From contig NC_068567.1 of NCBI RefSeq assembly GCF_025698545.1, forward strand, positions 56,115,371-56,179,370: a DNA stretch of 64,000 nucleotides, in the 5' to 3' direction. A program made the translations under genes and the position numbers. This document shows positions 12,414 through 24,298 of this stretch, piece after piece (the first letter of the stretch is position 1; the number at the start of each line of letters is the position of its first letter). Origin of the DNA: Gossypium raimondii (taxonomy: Eukaryota > Streptophyta > Magnoliopsida > Malvales > Malvaceae). The notes under the pieces were generated by a model, which ran no database searches, was not told the DNA's origin, and saw nothing but the letters and a program-made list of their open reading frames with translations.

Positions 12414-13066
12414 CTAAATTAAGGAATTTGGGAATAAAGAACTCCATTCTTCCGTAGCTACTTCCCTATCTAACCTTTCCTGTATATTTGTTTCTGGCAA
12501 ATTTTCTCTCTCCCAAGTAAACCAATTACCTGAATAACCCACATCCACCGGACTACAATCTTCTAGCACCTTTCGAAAAGCTTCCATCCTTCTTTCCTCT
12601 CTAGGTAATCCATGTTTCTTCTCAAAATCATATAAGATTTCATTCAAATCTCCACAAACCAGCCATGGATACTCTCCATGATTACATAATCGTCTCAACA
12701 GATTCCATGATTCCTCCATATCATGTGAGTAAGGAGAACCATAAAAACTATAAATCTCCACTTCTTGCTATCTCCTACATCATCAATAATCACATCAATG
12801 TGACGATTTGAGAAACTTTGTAGCATTATATTAACATTCCCTCGCCATGCTAAACTTAGTCCACCTTTAGAACCAATCGAATCAACATCAATTCCAAACT
12901 GAAAACCATAACTTTTTCTAACTTTTTCCATTTGCTTTCTGTTAATTTTTGTCTTCATAAAAAAGACCACTTGGGGATAATGTAACTTCAGTGAGTGCCA
13001 AAGTCTCCGAACTGTCTGAGGATTACCCAAACCTCGAACGTTCCAACTTAAGATTTTTATTGCGAC
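12414..13066 (-). pseudogene. LINE apurinic-type endonuclease domain
   Basis: It starts with ILSWNVRGLGNPQTVRRL, the usual opening of plant L1 ORF2, and continues to GDLNEIL and a GNWFTWERE block. The endonuclease nicks target DNA. The active-site glutamate position reads MKTK rather than METK, and a frameshift lies near 12700-12760, so the enzyme is broken. Confidence 0.8.
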
Positions 13067-14139
13067 CGGTCGGCTTGCCTCTTGGCAGTCGCCGATAATA
13101 AATGAGTAACTTCAGACATTCTCCTGTTTCTACCTCCTATATTACTGTTTTCTTCAAAGTCCCCTCTAGCTCTCTTTTTCCCTTCCTCCCCTATAACCAC
13201 CTCATTCTCCAGATCATGATCCATAGTCGTTTGAATTTGATCAAGTAATATTTTATCCTTCTCTAATCGTAAGGGATCCGTTTTTCCTTCCAGGTTGAAC
13301 CCTAAAACAGGGTCAATATCTTTATCACATTCAATTCTTTTGACACCTCCCTCTCCACTATTTCCTCTAGAATCATCACTTCTATTGTTTTTACCGACTA
13401 TTCCTCCTTCTTCCCTTAACCAAACACTACTCATTGATTGGGCTCTTCTTGACTATGCACGCAAAGATAAATCCCAACACATCTCAGTAATTTCTACACC
13501 TGCCTCCATCTTAGCTTCACAAAAGGAATCACTATAACCTAAAAGGTCAATCTTTCGTACTTAAATTTGACATAAGATCATTTGCTTCTAAACATGACTT
13601 ATTTCTTCCTTTTAAGAGAGTGACGAATATCAATTTGAACTCTTATTCGCATAAAATTCCTATTCTCTTTCCCCAAGCTTGAGCCATCATACTCTTGAAA
13701 AATTCCGATAAAATTTCCCAATTGCATAGGCAAATTTTCAAAATAATAACCAATGGGAACATCATGAACTTATACCCAGAAAGGTGTTAAGATTAACAGA
13801 ACTCTTAATGGATCCTCCCCCCATTGTAACTTGTGCAAAATCAAAAGATGATTATTGAATGTCTAGGGTGACCCTTTAAAACTCTTTTCATATCTATAAT
13901 ATGAAAAATTTTAAATAAATACTTTTTTTCCCCAGATCGCTAATTTGAACACCCCTAACAGGATGCAATAAATTAGCCATGGTGCATTTCATTGCTGGGT
14001 AGTGAATAATACTGGCTGTAAGAAAACATCCAACCAGACTAAGAGCTTCTTATTCCCTTACCAAATCTTAATCAACTTGTACTCGCAGGATTGCTTCTTC
14101 TTCTTCGTCAAGGGTTAGACCAGCAAAATCTGATTCCAT
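13057..14139 (-). pseudogene. LINE ORF1 (DUF4283-type gag-like protein)
   Basis: The minus strand begins MESDFAGLTLDEEEEAILRV at 14139 and continues in broken frames through segments such as SLVGCFLTASIIHYPAMKCT and LGNFIGIFQEYDGSSLGKEN, which I recognise as the DUF4283 domain of plant L1 ORF1. The zinc knuckle that normally follows is collapsed to a remnant. The tail (about 13057-13434) is a charged, low-complexity linker leading into the endonuclease. Confidence 0.7.
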
Positions 14140-14289
14140 GGATGCAGGAAGAAAAACCAAAAAAAAAAAAACAAAGAAGATTGTTTTAGATTATGGTGAT
14201 GGCAGCCGCCAAAACAAGAAGACTCAAAAAAACTTAAAAACTTGCCAAGAGAGCAGACAGAGACATGTTAGGGTAGCAGACGAATCCAC

Positions 14290-15361
14290 AAATATGATAT
14301 AATGTTAATTTTAGCTATTAATGTATGCATCTTTTACCAATGTGACCCTTATTTTTTTCCTGAACTAAATGTGGGCTTTACATTTGAAAAAAAAAGTCGA
14401 ATTTGACCATTAACGATATTAAATATTTTTTAATTAATTGTTTTAATTTAAAATAATAATTGATCATATTAAGTATTTGAAAATTATTTAATTTTTATTT
14501 TGATTTTAAAATGTGCTTAAAAACTTCTTTTAATTATTAAAACAATATGCAATTTAGAATTATGTTTTTGGAAATAAATTTTATCTTGAAAAATTAAAAT
14601 TTTTATTAAAAGTGATGATGTAAAATAAAAATATATATTTTAAAATTGATTTTATATAAAGTATTTATGTAAAAGATAATTAAAATTCTTATTAAAATAA
14701 ATAAAATTAAAAAATAATGAAAGCATTTTTAATTTGACTTTGTAAAATAATTAATCGTGGATCCTACCTAATTTCTAAAATTAAAATGTGTAAAGCATTA
14801 AGATTTTGAAAATATTAGAAATTGTAAATAATCTTAACTATAAAATTTAAAATTGTAAACAACATTAATGTGAAAATCTTTTTAAAAACACCTTAAGCAT
14901 TGAGACTAAAATTTGAAGGGTGAAAATAAAATTATTAATGGCTTAATTATAAAATTTAAAAATTATAAAAAAATCTTAATGTGAAAATATTAAAATAATA
15001 AATTCATTATGGGGCACTAAAAAGTGGATTAAAAGAACGACATAAACACTGATTAAAAATATATAATTAATAAATCATAATACAAAAGTTTTTATCTTAC
15101 AAAATTTAATTATGGCCTTAAATTTTTTTAACTCTTACCATATAAACACCCTTCATTTATATTATGATTAATTGTGGGTGCTAATTAATATTTAAAAATA
15201 CAATAGATGAGTTATTAAATAATCATAATTGTCACTTGTCAAGATGATAATTAAATAAATTCATCCATCCTACTTTCCTTTTCGTTTGAATGTCATCGCA
15301 TTCCAATTTATTTTTGTGCATTCAACTTCAAATGAAATGCGGCATAATTAATATATGTATT
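14290..15361. other. Very AT-rich intergenic stretch
   Basis: About 1.07 kb of AT-rich DNA between the LINE and the gypsy solo LTR. No ORF, terminal repeat or conserved protein was seen. Confidence 0.6.
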
Positions 15362-15453
15362 TGATAAGCCATAAAAGTAACATATTTTTAATCCCATTTT
15401 TGATGTATTTTAGATGATTAATTATGTAAATTAGTGATTTTGATGCTCCTAAT

Positions 15454-15618
15454 TGTTAAGAATAACAGTTTTCTGTTACTATCGGTTATCAGTTAGCAAA
15501 CAGTTAATGTTTCTGTTAATGTTTGTTAGTTGAGATTACATGCATTAAATACTTGTAATCGGTTTATGAGAATAATAATAATGAAGTATGATTTCTTTGA
15601 GTTGTTGAAAGTTTAACA
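15454..15618 (+). repeat. Copia 5' LTR
   Basis: It begins TGTTAAGAAT and ends GTTTAACA. It pairs with 20914-21075 almost base for base, differing by about three substitutions and a 3-bp repeat-unit indel. Confidence 0.93.
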
Positions 15619-15632
15619 TGGTATCACGAGCC
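15619..15632 (+). other. Copia primer-binding site
   Basis: TGGTATCACGAGCC stands directly after the 5' LTR and resembles the 3' end complement of initiator Met tRNA (TGGTATCAGAGC), the usual primer for copia elements. Confidence 0.85.
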
Positions 15633-16247
15633 AAATTTTTTTTTTTGATCTAACAGTTTTGTTTTTGTTTTTCTTTCTTCATGGATATTGAGGCAATACC
15701 AGGTGCTGCTACTCCACGCCATTCATCAAACACTGGTGGAGCAGTCCAGTTGCAGGACCTTGGCAATGGTGGATCATCGACAGTTCATTATTTTACCAAG
15801 CATGATACGGTCAAACTTGCAGAACATAACTTCTTATTGTGGAAGCATCAGTTATTGCTGATTCTTGAAGGTTACGGACTTGAAGGCTTTGTCTTGGGCA
15901 CGATTTTTGTTCCTCCTGCGGTTCTTGCAGAGGCTGATAGTCGTCTTGTTGACAATCCTACCTTTCTTGTTCATAAGAAGCAGGATAAATTTCTTGCTTC
16001 TTGGCTCCTTTCGACGGTTACGGGTGAGGTTTTGGTTCATCTCACAGCAGCTAAGACAAGTTTTGATGTTTAGACCACAATTGAAAGAAGGTTTGGTACC
16101 ACGTCAGGTATAAGATCTCAAGTATGCGTCATGCATTATACTCGATCAAGAAACATTCAAAACCCCCTTACTCTCAAACATCCAAACAAGGGTATTGTGG
16201 TTCGGGCCGCAGTTGGTCGCGTGGGAAAACTAGAGGCACTGGTCGTA

Positions 16248-17462
16248 GGGGTGAGCAAAATTCGATTCGACTCGAAAAATCAAAAAAAAATTCGAATTTC
16301 GAGTTAAACGAATCGAGTTAATCGAGTTATTCAATCAACTCAATTTTTTTCAATTTCGAGTTCAATCGAGTTGAGTTTTCAATTGAATAACTCGAATAAT
16401 TCGAATAATTCGAATATCAAACTATAATATTTTACAGCTTTACCCTAAACTCCCAAACTTTTTTACTTTACCCTCAAAGCTTTTACTCCTTCCCACTTTT
16501 CCCCCAAAACTTTTACTCCCCTCCCCTCCCAACCCCCAATCTACCCAAAATCCATTTCCCACCAAAATTTTACTCTTCCACTCATTTTTTTTTCAAAATT
16601 TTACTCTCAAAAACCCTCAAAACTTTTTATTCTCCCCCAAAATTTTTACTCCCTCCCACTTTTCCACTAAAACTTTTATTCTCTTCCCATCCCACCTCCC
16701 ATCTACCCCAAACCCTCCCCCCTCCAATTTTTTAATATTTTCCTCCAAAATTTTACTCCCCTATTTACTTCCCTCAAACTTTTATTCCCCAAAACTTTTA
16801 TTTTCCCCTAAACTTTTACTTCTCACCCTTTACTCTCAAATAAAAATCAAAATTATCCAAAAAATCACTAAACATAAATAGTAATAATTTTATTTATATA
16901 TACTATTTATATTATTAAATTAAATTTCACATTTTATATTATTTATATTATTGAATTGTTTAGTCATATTGAATATTTATATTAAAATTAAATTCTTAAT
17001 TATGCCATAAAATATTCGTGTTAAAATTTTATATTGGTATCAATTTCAAATTTTATTTTAAAATAAATTTTATTAAAAATCATATTTTATATTTAATATA
17101 TTTTAATTCCGAATACATAGTGACAAGAATCAAGATAATTGAAACAACTAAGCAAACAAATAAGCTAACCAAGATATAAAAATTAATAAATAAATTATGA
17201 GGTGATGAAAGTTAATAAAAAATTTGATTAAGGTGGACAAATTTTATTACGATGGGTGACAATGGTTACAAGGACCCAAAATTATTTTTTAAAATTTAAC
17301 TCGAACAAATATATTCGATTCGATTCGATTCGAATTTCATCTCACTCGACTCGATTCGAGAAAACTTCAAATAAAGTTAGGATGATAAAATGAGATTCGA
17401 AAACTCGATTAACTCGAAAATTTTCGATTCGATTCGATTCGATTCGATCGAATGCTCACCCC
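16248..17462. mobile_element. 1.2-kb TA-flanked TIR element (copy 1)
   Basis: The ends are GGGGTGAGCA and TGCTCACCCC, a perfect 10-bp inverted repeat, flanked by TA on both sides (16246-16247 and 17463-17464). The subterminal zones are runs of TTCGA/TCGAA-type repeats. The middle holds a C-rich array and an AT-rich core, with no transposase. It lies inside copia gag. The TA target suits Tc1/mariner-type transposition, but the superfamily is not proven. A second full copy is at 34182-35406 and a fragment at 58747-58905. Confidence 0.85.
16440..16830. repeat. C-rich imperfect tandem array inside the TIR element
   Basis: Short variable units built around CCCAAAACTTTTACTC recur many times. The same array, as its G-rich complement, is at about 34840-35230 in the other copy. 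It is an internal minisatellite of the element. Confidence 0.75.
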
Positions 17463-17639
17463 TAACTGGTCGAGGCTGGTCTCGCTCTAGACCCCAATGT
17501 CAACTTTCTGGTAAGATTGGTCATATTGTGCAGAACTGTTACCATCGGTTTGATGAGAAACTTTTTGGTCAAAATCCTTCGGTCAACTTTCATTAGGCTC
17601 ATGTTTTTACTCCTTCCTCGACGACATGCTCCTTTGTGG

Positions 17640-18965
17640 TTAATTGTTCTGGCACATGTTCTCGATCGTCACCCTCACCAGTATTTGATCAGACCTGGTA
17701 TCCAATCTTACGTTTGTATCTCCTTATACAGGTACAGGTCAAGTCGTTATGGGTGATGGTAAGTCTGCATCTATAGTTAATGTAGGCTCTTCTACTATTG
17801 TGGCTGGTTCTAGACTTCTACATCTTCAGCATGTGTTACATGTTCCTACAGTATGCAAGAACTTGTTTTCTGTGGGATAGTTTGCTAAAGATAATGGTGT
17901 TTATTTTGAGTTTCATCCATTTCTGTGTTTTGTGAAGGACATTCAGACAAGGAAGATCCATCTCGAGGGACACATGCATGAGGGCCTATACAGATTTCAG
18001 TTGTCCAAATCTACTCCCAACAGTGACAGTTTCCTTTCTAAGTTTAGTTCGTGTTTAGTAAATAGTGCTCAACTCTCATCTGCTGTTCTATGGCACAACA
18101 GGCTTGGCCATCCTTGCTCAAACGTCTTGGCTCATGTTTTGAAGTCTTGTAAAGTTCCTTTTGTACAACGTAGTTTACCTCCTATATGTACAACGTAGTT
18201 TACCTCCTATATATACGGCTTGTCAGATGGGCAAGGCTCAAAAACTCCCCTTTTTCTTCTTCCACTACAGTGTACACGGTTCCTTTTGAACTTGTAGTAT
18301 CTAATGTATGGGACAACCTCACGTGCCTTCAAATGGATTTTTCTATTACGTGTCCTTTGTTGATATGTATAGTAGATACACGTGGATATATTTTCTTAAG
18401 AATAAATCTGAGGTTGGTCACTATTTTGCCAATTTTCATCAAATGATCAAAGTTTAATTTGGTCGATCTATCAAGATGCTACAAACAGACAGGGGGAGAG
18501 TATCGTGTTTTGGCAAAGGAGCTTTCTCGTCTAGGTATCCAATATAGGGTTACTTGCCCCTACACCTCCGAACAGAACAGAGTTACTGAAAGGAAGCATA
18601 GACAAATTGTTGATATGGGTTTGTCTCTTCTAACTCAGTCTAGTATACCATTGAAATTCTGGTATTATGCCTTTGTGCATGTTGTTTACTTAGCAAATAG
18701 ACTACCTACTCTGACTTTGCATCAAGTGAGTCCATATGAAGAACTTCATGAATACAAGCCTAATTATGGTGTTCTTCGGGTATTTGGCTGTACTTGTTAT
18801 CCCAATTTAAAACCTTTTCAACAACATAAGCTACAATTCAGGTCTAAAGTATGTGTTTTTCTTGGAAGTGCCCCCAATGTAAAAGGGTTTAGGTGTCTTG
18901 CTGAAGATAGTTGAGTTTATCTTTCTCGACATGTTTAGTTCGATGAGGACAGTTTTTCGTTTCAT
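17640..18965 (+). pseudogene. Copia protease and integrase
   Basis: Broken frames encode a degenerate protease region (TGTGQVVMGDG), the pre-integrase segment LWHNRLGHPCSNVLAHV with its His/Cys zinc ligands, and an integrase core with LQTDRGGEY, PYTSEQNRVTERKHR and FWYYAFVHVVYLANRLPT. The core is followed by the usual FGCTCYPNLKPF block. Integrase inserts the cDNA. Several in-frame stops (near 17880, 18195 and 18914) disable it. Confidence 0.85.
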
Positions 18966-19436
18966 GGGAGGTTTTGTTCAAAATTCCTAATAAGTTCCAT
19001 GAGGGATTCTTATAAGCAGAAGACCATGCTCCCTATTATTGTGGCTGGTAATTCTCATAAGACCGTTTTAGCACAAGCAGATACAAGATTGGTCAGAATA
19101 TCTCCTATGGCACACTCCTCAGTCCCATCGGCACACTCCTCAGTCCTATCTCATCGAACTCATTCTCATTCCAGCTTCTCAGCTGACTTTCCTCTTCCAA
19201 CAGAAGCCTCTCCATCATGTGGTCAGAATGAGTGTAGTACAGAAGCTCCATTGAATATTAGTATTCACCCGATGCAGACTCGTTCTAAAAGTGGAATTTT
19301 TAAGCCTAAAATTTTAGCTTCGGTTCTGGCTGAAAAGGAACAATTGACCATAAATGAATCCTTTTAAAACCCAACTTGGATAAAAGCTGTTCGAGCAGAA
19401 TATAGTGCCTTGCTCGCTAATCATACCTAGGATCTC

Positions 19437-20843
19437 ATGCCATTACCTGCAGGACATCAAGCTGTTGGTTGTAAATGGATTTTTAAGATCAAAAGACATG
19501 CAGAAGGTTCTGTTGCTCGGTACAAGGGCAGGCTTGTGGTTAAGGGATATTTGCAGGAAGCTGGTATTGACTTTCAAGAAACGTTTAGCCAAGTTGTTAA
19601 GCCAACTACAATCAGAGTTGTCCTTGCTTTAGCAATGTCTTTTAATTGGCCACTTAGACAGGTGGACATTAATAATGCCTTTTTAAATGGGGAGTTGAGT
19701 GAGGAGATTGACATGATGCAACCTCCTGGGTTCGAACAGCAAGGGTCAAATGGTGAGCAGTTAGTTTGTAAGCTACGGAAGGCTTTGTATGGTCTCAAAC
19801 AAGCACATCTGGCTTGGTTTCATAAGTTGAGAGAATTCTTGGTATCTATGAAGTTTGAAGTTTCCAAAGCCGATAATTTCCTATTCATTTTTTGGTCTGA
19901 GTCTCAGTTAGTTTATGTGCTGATATACGTTGATAACATTATCGTTACTGGGAATGATGCTAAGACCATAGGTGATTTTGTTACCCAACTAAATGCCAAG
20001 TTCTCGTTAAAAGACCTAAGGAAGCTAAGTTACTTCCTTGGTATTGAAGTCAATTACACTTCACAAGGTATGTTTCTTACACAAAGGAAATACATTTTAG
20101 ATATTCTTCAACGTGCCTCCATAGACAGGTCTAATAGCTTACCTACACCGATGGTCACCACATGTCGTCTCTCAGCTAATACAGGCAGTCCCATTGAAGA
20201 TGAACATCATTATCGAAGTATTGTTGGTGCTTTGCAATATGTGGTAATTACTAGACCGGACATAACTTATTCTGTTAACAACGTTTGTCAATTTATGCAT
20301 AAACCTTTGGATTTACATTTTAAAGCTATGAAAAGAATCTTAAGATATCTACAAGGCACACTGAATTATGGGTTGAAGTTCATTCGATCATCGAAGTTTC
20401 TATTTGAAGGATACTCGGATGCCAGTTGGGGTTCTGATATGGATGATCGCAGGTCTACTTCCGGGTTCTGTGTGTTCCTTAGAGGGAATCCAATCTCCTG
20501 GAGCTCAAGGAAGCAACAAGTAATCTCTAGGTCGACGGCAGAAGCAGAATACAGAAGTGTTGCTCATCTCACTGCAAAGTTGGTTTGGATCCGGTCATTA
20601 CTAACTGAGTTGTGTGTTCCAGTTCCAAAGAAGGCCTTGATATGGTGTGACAATTCGGCTGTTGTTGCAGTAGCAGGAAACCCGGTTCTACACTCAAAAT
20701 TCAAACACGTTGAGATGGATATATTCTTTGTCAGTGAAAAAGTTACAGATGGAGTACTTCAAGTAAGTCATGTCTCGAGTTCAGATCAAATTGCTGATGC
20801 ACTAACAAAACCACTATCAATAGAAATTTTTACTAAGTTTTGA
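19437..20843 (+). pseudogene. Copia reverse transcriptase and RNase H, open but catalytically altered
   Basis: A continuous 468-codon frame covers GCKWIFKIKRH, QVDINNAFLNG, LRKALYGLKQ and the RNase H blocks YSDASWGSD, STAEAEYRSV and ALIWCDNSAVV. The RT catalytic box reads YVDN where active copia RT has YVDD. The frame ends near the usual DALTKPL motif. It is open because the element is young, but it lacks the preceding gag-integrase frame and a catalytic Asp. Confidence 0.9.
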
Positions 20844-20913
20844 GATCAACTTTGTGTTACTGATATGAGTCAAGAAGTAATTGATGAGAAGAGAAGTTGA
20901 TAAGTACTGGCCA

Positions 20914-21075
20914 TGTTAGAAATAACAGTTTTCTGTTACTATCGGTTATCAGTTAGCAAGCAGTTAATGTTTCTGTTAATGTTTGTTAGTTGAGATTACA
21001 TGCATTAAATACTTGTAATCGGTTTATGAGAATAATAATGAAGTATGATTTCTTTGAGTTGTTGAAAGTTTAACA
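20914..21075 (+). repeat. Copia 3' LTR
   Basis: It begins TGTTAGAAAT and ends GTTTAACA; the partner is 15454-15618. A purine-rich stretch (about 20882-20895) lies a little upstream and may be the polypurine tract. Confidence 0.93.
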
Positions 21076-22194
21076 ATAATCCTTTAAATTCATGTTTTTA
21101 TACTTAGGAGAGCATTTGGGAGCAAAAGGAGCGAAAAACGAGCCAAAATCAGACAAATGGAGCTATTTCCAGGATCCACACAGCCTATGCATTTCCACAC
21201 GGGCTGGCCACACACCCATGTGTCAGCCCGTGTTGATATCGCACCCTAATTCCCAAATACGTAGAAAAACCAAATTTTTAGTCTTTCTGGGCATTATGAA
21301 GTCTATAAATACCAATTAGAAGAAGACCTAAGGGGACACTAAAAGAAGATTGAAGCGGATCTCCTTCAAGATTGAAGATCTCCATTTAATTTCCTTCGAA
21401 GTTTTATTAAGTTTCTTTATATCTTGTTGTTATCCTAATTTTGAGATGTTTGCATTCCATATTATAAACTAAATTCCATAAATATCTAGGGAAGATGAAA
21501 CCTATGATGAATCTTATTATTTGATTTTTGATTTACATGATAAATACTTTATTCTTATTCTCAATTATGTATGCTTATTTTATGTTTTAATATTCTTAAA
21601 ATATTAATTCATGTTTAATGTGTTTATTTCAGTGGAGCAAAAGCCTCTGTTTAAGAGTAGATCTAGTATAATTGAGTGGGTTTGCATGCAATCCTAGAAA
21701 TAGGACGACATAAATCTATTGTATTAGAGTCAAATCTAATAGGGGAATCCATAGATCGAGTTAATGCGACAATAAGGGTTTTAATTAGAAAGAGATTTCA
21801 ATTAATCAACCTAGAGTCAGTTGTTCTTATTCTCGAAAGAGATATTAACATAATTTAGGGATTTCTACGGATCAAGGCACAAGTGAATAAATCAATTAAT
21901 TCAGATTCATAATAATAGGTGAAGTCTAGGTGGATTCCTTCCTGAGTATTGTCTATCTTATTGAGTATCTTCGATTATTTTCCTATTTCATTCTCTGTTG
22001 CATTCGTAGTTAGATTAGATTAGTAAATTTAGATTAAAAACGAACACTTAAATTTATCGGCTAAATACTAGAAAACGGTAATTACTAGTACTTTTAGTCC
22101 TCGTGGATACGATATTCCCTACTCACAATAGCTATACTATTGTTGATAGGCGCGCTTGTCTTTGTACTAATTATAGTTAGTTTAGTGACCATCA

Positions 22195-22640
22195 GTATTT
22201 TATAGGTACGACCTTTTATGTTGTTAACACTTATTACCAAAACCAAATAAAAAAGAACACCCAAAAGTAATTATAATAGTAGCATCAAAAAAATAATTCG
22301 TGGGTAAAAATAAGGAATTTATGGGTGGATTGTATTTTGGTCTCTCTATATTTTTAGATTATGTAACAATTCTTTCTAATGTTTGTGTGGTCATTTTTTT
22401 GGCTTTCATTGATGATTATATGTTAGATTGCCAGTGCGAGTAAATATCGCAATGTCTGATGGTTGAGTATAAAATAACTTAACAGATTTATGAATTAAAT
22501 GCCTCTAGTTAGTAGATAAACTATATCTATTGAAAACAAAACTTTTGTATACATGTATAAAGATATGATATTTTATATAAATCAATACTTATACGCATCA
22601 TGCCATAAGTTATGATAAATACTCCTATTCTCATTTTAGA
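22195..22640. other. AT-rich stretch between the solo LTR and a copia fragment
   Basis: It starts with the right target duplication of the solo LTR. No coding region or terminal repeat was seen. Confidence 0.5.
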
Positions 22641-23660
22641 AATTTTAAATGTGCAATATGTGTTCAAGTTGCTCCACCACAATACATAAAATGGGTTTTA
22701 AAGAAAGTTGAGAATATATATATAATTATGAATATTCTTTTATTAATAAATGTATTGAACAATTGGAGATTTAATTATGACATGATTTTGTGATTATTAT
22801 TTTGATTTGATTATTTTCCAACACTAGGAGGAGAAATAATAGCTGGATGAAATAAATTAATTATAATGTACTATCATTATCTAAATCCTCATAAAAAGTA
22901 ATTTGAACCAAGAGTTCAAAAAGATAATTCATTTTATTACAAGTTAACTATTAAATGCATTTATTAACTTAATGAAAATAATTAAGTGTTGTATAACAGT
23001 TAATGTTTTGATTTCAATCAAAGTTCTAGTAGGAAAATATGTTAGAATAAATGAAAGTAATGGATGCATAAAACATGGTATATTGATTGGTTCCAAAGAT
23101 GACAATTATTGTAAAAGAAATATAAATATGAATAGTCATATAGTGGAGGCGAGTGTTTCTGAAGAGACCCAATACATAACTAACTATTAATTTTTTCGAC
23201 ATAGTGAATTTTCTTTTCCTCTGCCCGTGGTTTTTTCCCGAAAGGGTTTCCACGTAAAATCTGTGTGTTCTTTATTTTTCTATTTCTATTTTATTTGCGA
23301 TATATTTTCATTACCGACATTATATTTTTCACAAAATATAAATATGAATAGTCATATAGTGGAGGCGAGTGCTTCTGAAGAGACCCAAGACATAACTAAC
23401 TATTAACACTCTATAAGAGATTTAGGCACCTGAAGATGAAAATAAAGAGATCTCGATAAGTTATGTCTATACGAGAAAATAAGGAATCATAGAAAATAGA
23501 AAAGTTGTCTACAACAGTTTGTATGCAATGATATTATTGAGATAATGAAAGAAAATAAGGATATTGAATAAATCTATCGAGAAATATAGACACGGAAAAG
23601 CTTGGCCAAAATGGAAAGATACAATTCAAGTAGAATTAAATTTGTGAAGTTTTTGTCGAT
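22640..23660 (+). mobile_element. Decayed copia fragment, related to the 31842-38766 element
   Basis: The region matches 36030-36800 by eye: the segment encoding V.VAPPQYIKW and the phrase around GTGGAGGCGAGTG...GAAGAGACCC recur in the same order. It is the integrase-to-RT linker of a copia element with both ends missing. It is interrupted by an internal duplication with 143 bp of foreign DNA between the copies. Confidence 0.75.
23118..23406. repeat. 73-bp direct repeat flanking 143 bp of other LTR-like DNA
   Basis: 23118-23190 and 23334-23406 differ at only two positions. The 143 bp between them contains GTGGTTTTTTCCC and GGGTTTCCACGTAAAATC, a phrase typical of the 3' part of another copia LTR family. 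The repeat is far too long for a retrotransposon target duplication. Confidence 0.85.
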
Positions 23661-23765
23661 TGAGTCTTAACTCAATTGGTATCGACATTATTATCAGTGC
23701 AAGAGGACGTGGGTACGAGTGTGCGTTTAAGCGCATTACCCTCTCCTTTTGTAGTGGTTTAGATA
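23652..23765 (+). repeat. tRNA-derived SINE-like element
   Basis: A box A-like TTAACTCAATTGG is followed about 40 bp later by a box B-like GGGTACGAGTG, as in tRNA genes and plant SINEs. It does not fold as a proper tRNA and has no clear anticodon stem, so a SINE remnant is the better reading. Confidence 0.5.
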
Positions 23766-24298
23766 TTTTAGTAACATGACAATTCATAAAAATTTTAATT
23801 TTTTAACAAGTAAATTTAAAATATTTATTTTTAAAATTTTATTTTATTCAATATTTAAAATTTTTAATACTTGAAATTATTTTTTTTATAAATTAAATAT
23901 TTTAAAATAATATTTTAATACCTCAATAAGCTTACTGAAAACTCTGCTCAAGACATACGTTATAGTCTTTTAAAGCTTCACCCCACAAAGAAATACGTAG
24001 AATTGAATACCTCAACATACTCCCAACCATTTTCATGTCTAGAAAACATAGATGATACAATCTTAATAATATTTATCTTACAGTTGAGAAATACATATAT
24101 AGTGAAAACCTTGCTTTTAAGCTTTATGAGAGGAGAATAAATTCGTGTTCATCAACCAACCTTTATTCTCCCACTAGTAAATTAATTATTCATTTTTATC
24201 GGCTCCCTGGAACTGGAACTGGATTCTAACCTTTTAGGGCAGAAAGAAAGAGATAGTAAACATGATCACCACAAGCGTAGCCAGAAACTGAAACCAAA
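23766..24298. other. Intergenic and likely promoter of the RRM gene
   Basis: AT-rich DNA leading to the ATG at 24299. No distinct promoter motif could be fixed. Confidence 0.4.

Larger units (their letters stand above)
8518..14289 (-). mobile_element. Degraded LINE (non-LTR retrotransposon) of the plant L1 type
   Basis: On the minus strand the order is ORF1 (gag-like), endonuclease, reverse transcriptase, zinc-binding zf-RVT region and RNase H, which is the plant L1 layout. The 3' end is a run of eight A (seen as T at 8518-8525). The heptamer AAATATG stands directly outside both ends (8511-8517 and 14290-14296), a plausible short target-site duplication that sets the length at about 5.8 kb, near full length. 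Frameshifts, stops and lost catalytic residues show it is dead. Confidence 0.85.
15681..17596 (+). pseudogene. Copia gag, interrupted by a TIR element
   Basis: The N-terminal part (15681-16073) contains VKLAEHNFLLWKHQLLLILEGYGLEGFVLG, the capsid-like start of plant copia gag, and then meets a stop at 16074. The C-terminal part resumes after the nested element at 17465 with the zinc-knuckle region CQLSGKIGHIVQNC, in which one knuckle Cys is replaced by Ser. Gag packages the RNA; this copy is not functional. Confidence 0.85.
15454..21075 (+). mobile_element. Ty1/copia retrotransposon, defective, with nested TIR element
   Basis: The LTRs are 15454-15618 and 20914-21075. The order gag, protease, integrase, reverse transcriptase, RNase H is that of copia. 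The flanks are CTAAT (15449-15453) and ATAAT (21076-21080), one mismatch from a 5-bp target duplication. The LTRs differ by only a few bases, so the insertion is fairly recent. Even so, the reading frames contain stops and a 1.2-kb element sits in gag. Confidence 0.93.
15362..22194. mobile_element. Gypsy-type solo LTR, split by a copia insertion
   Basis: The LTR starts TGATAAGCC at 15362, is cut at 15453, and resumes at 21076, ending GACCATCA at 22194. Its joined length is about 1.2 kb. The GTATT at 15357-15361 is repeated at 22195-22199, a perfect 5-bp target duplication. After the right end there is no primer-binding site and no internal gypsy DNA, so this is a solo LTR left by recombination. 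The TGAT/ATCA termini fit Ty3/gypsy LTRs of plants. Which strand it was on is inferred only from the typical 3' end. Confidence 0.85.

Noticed and set aside
23652-23765. tRNA gene
   Set aside because: Box-like motifs only; no convincing acceptor and anticodon stems.
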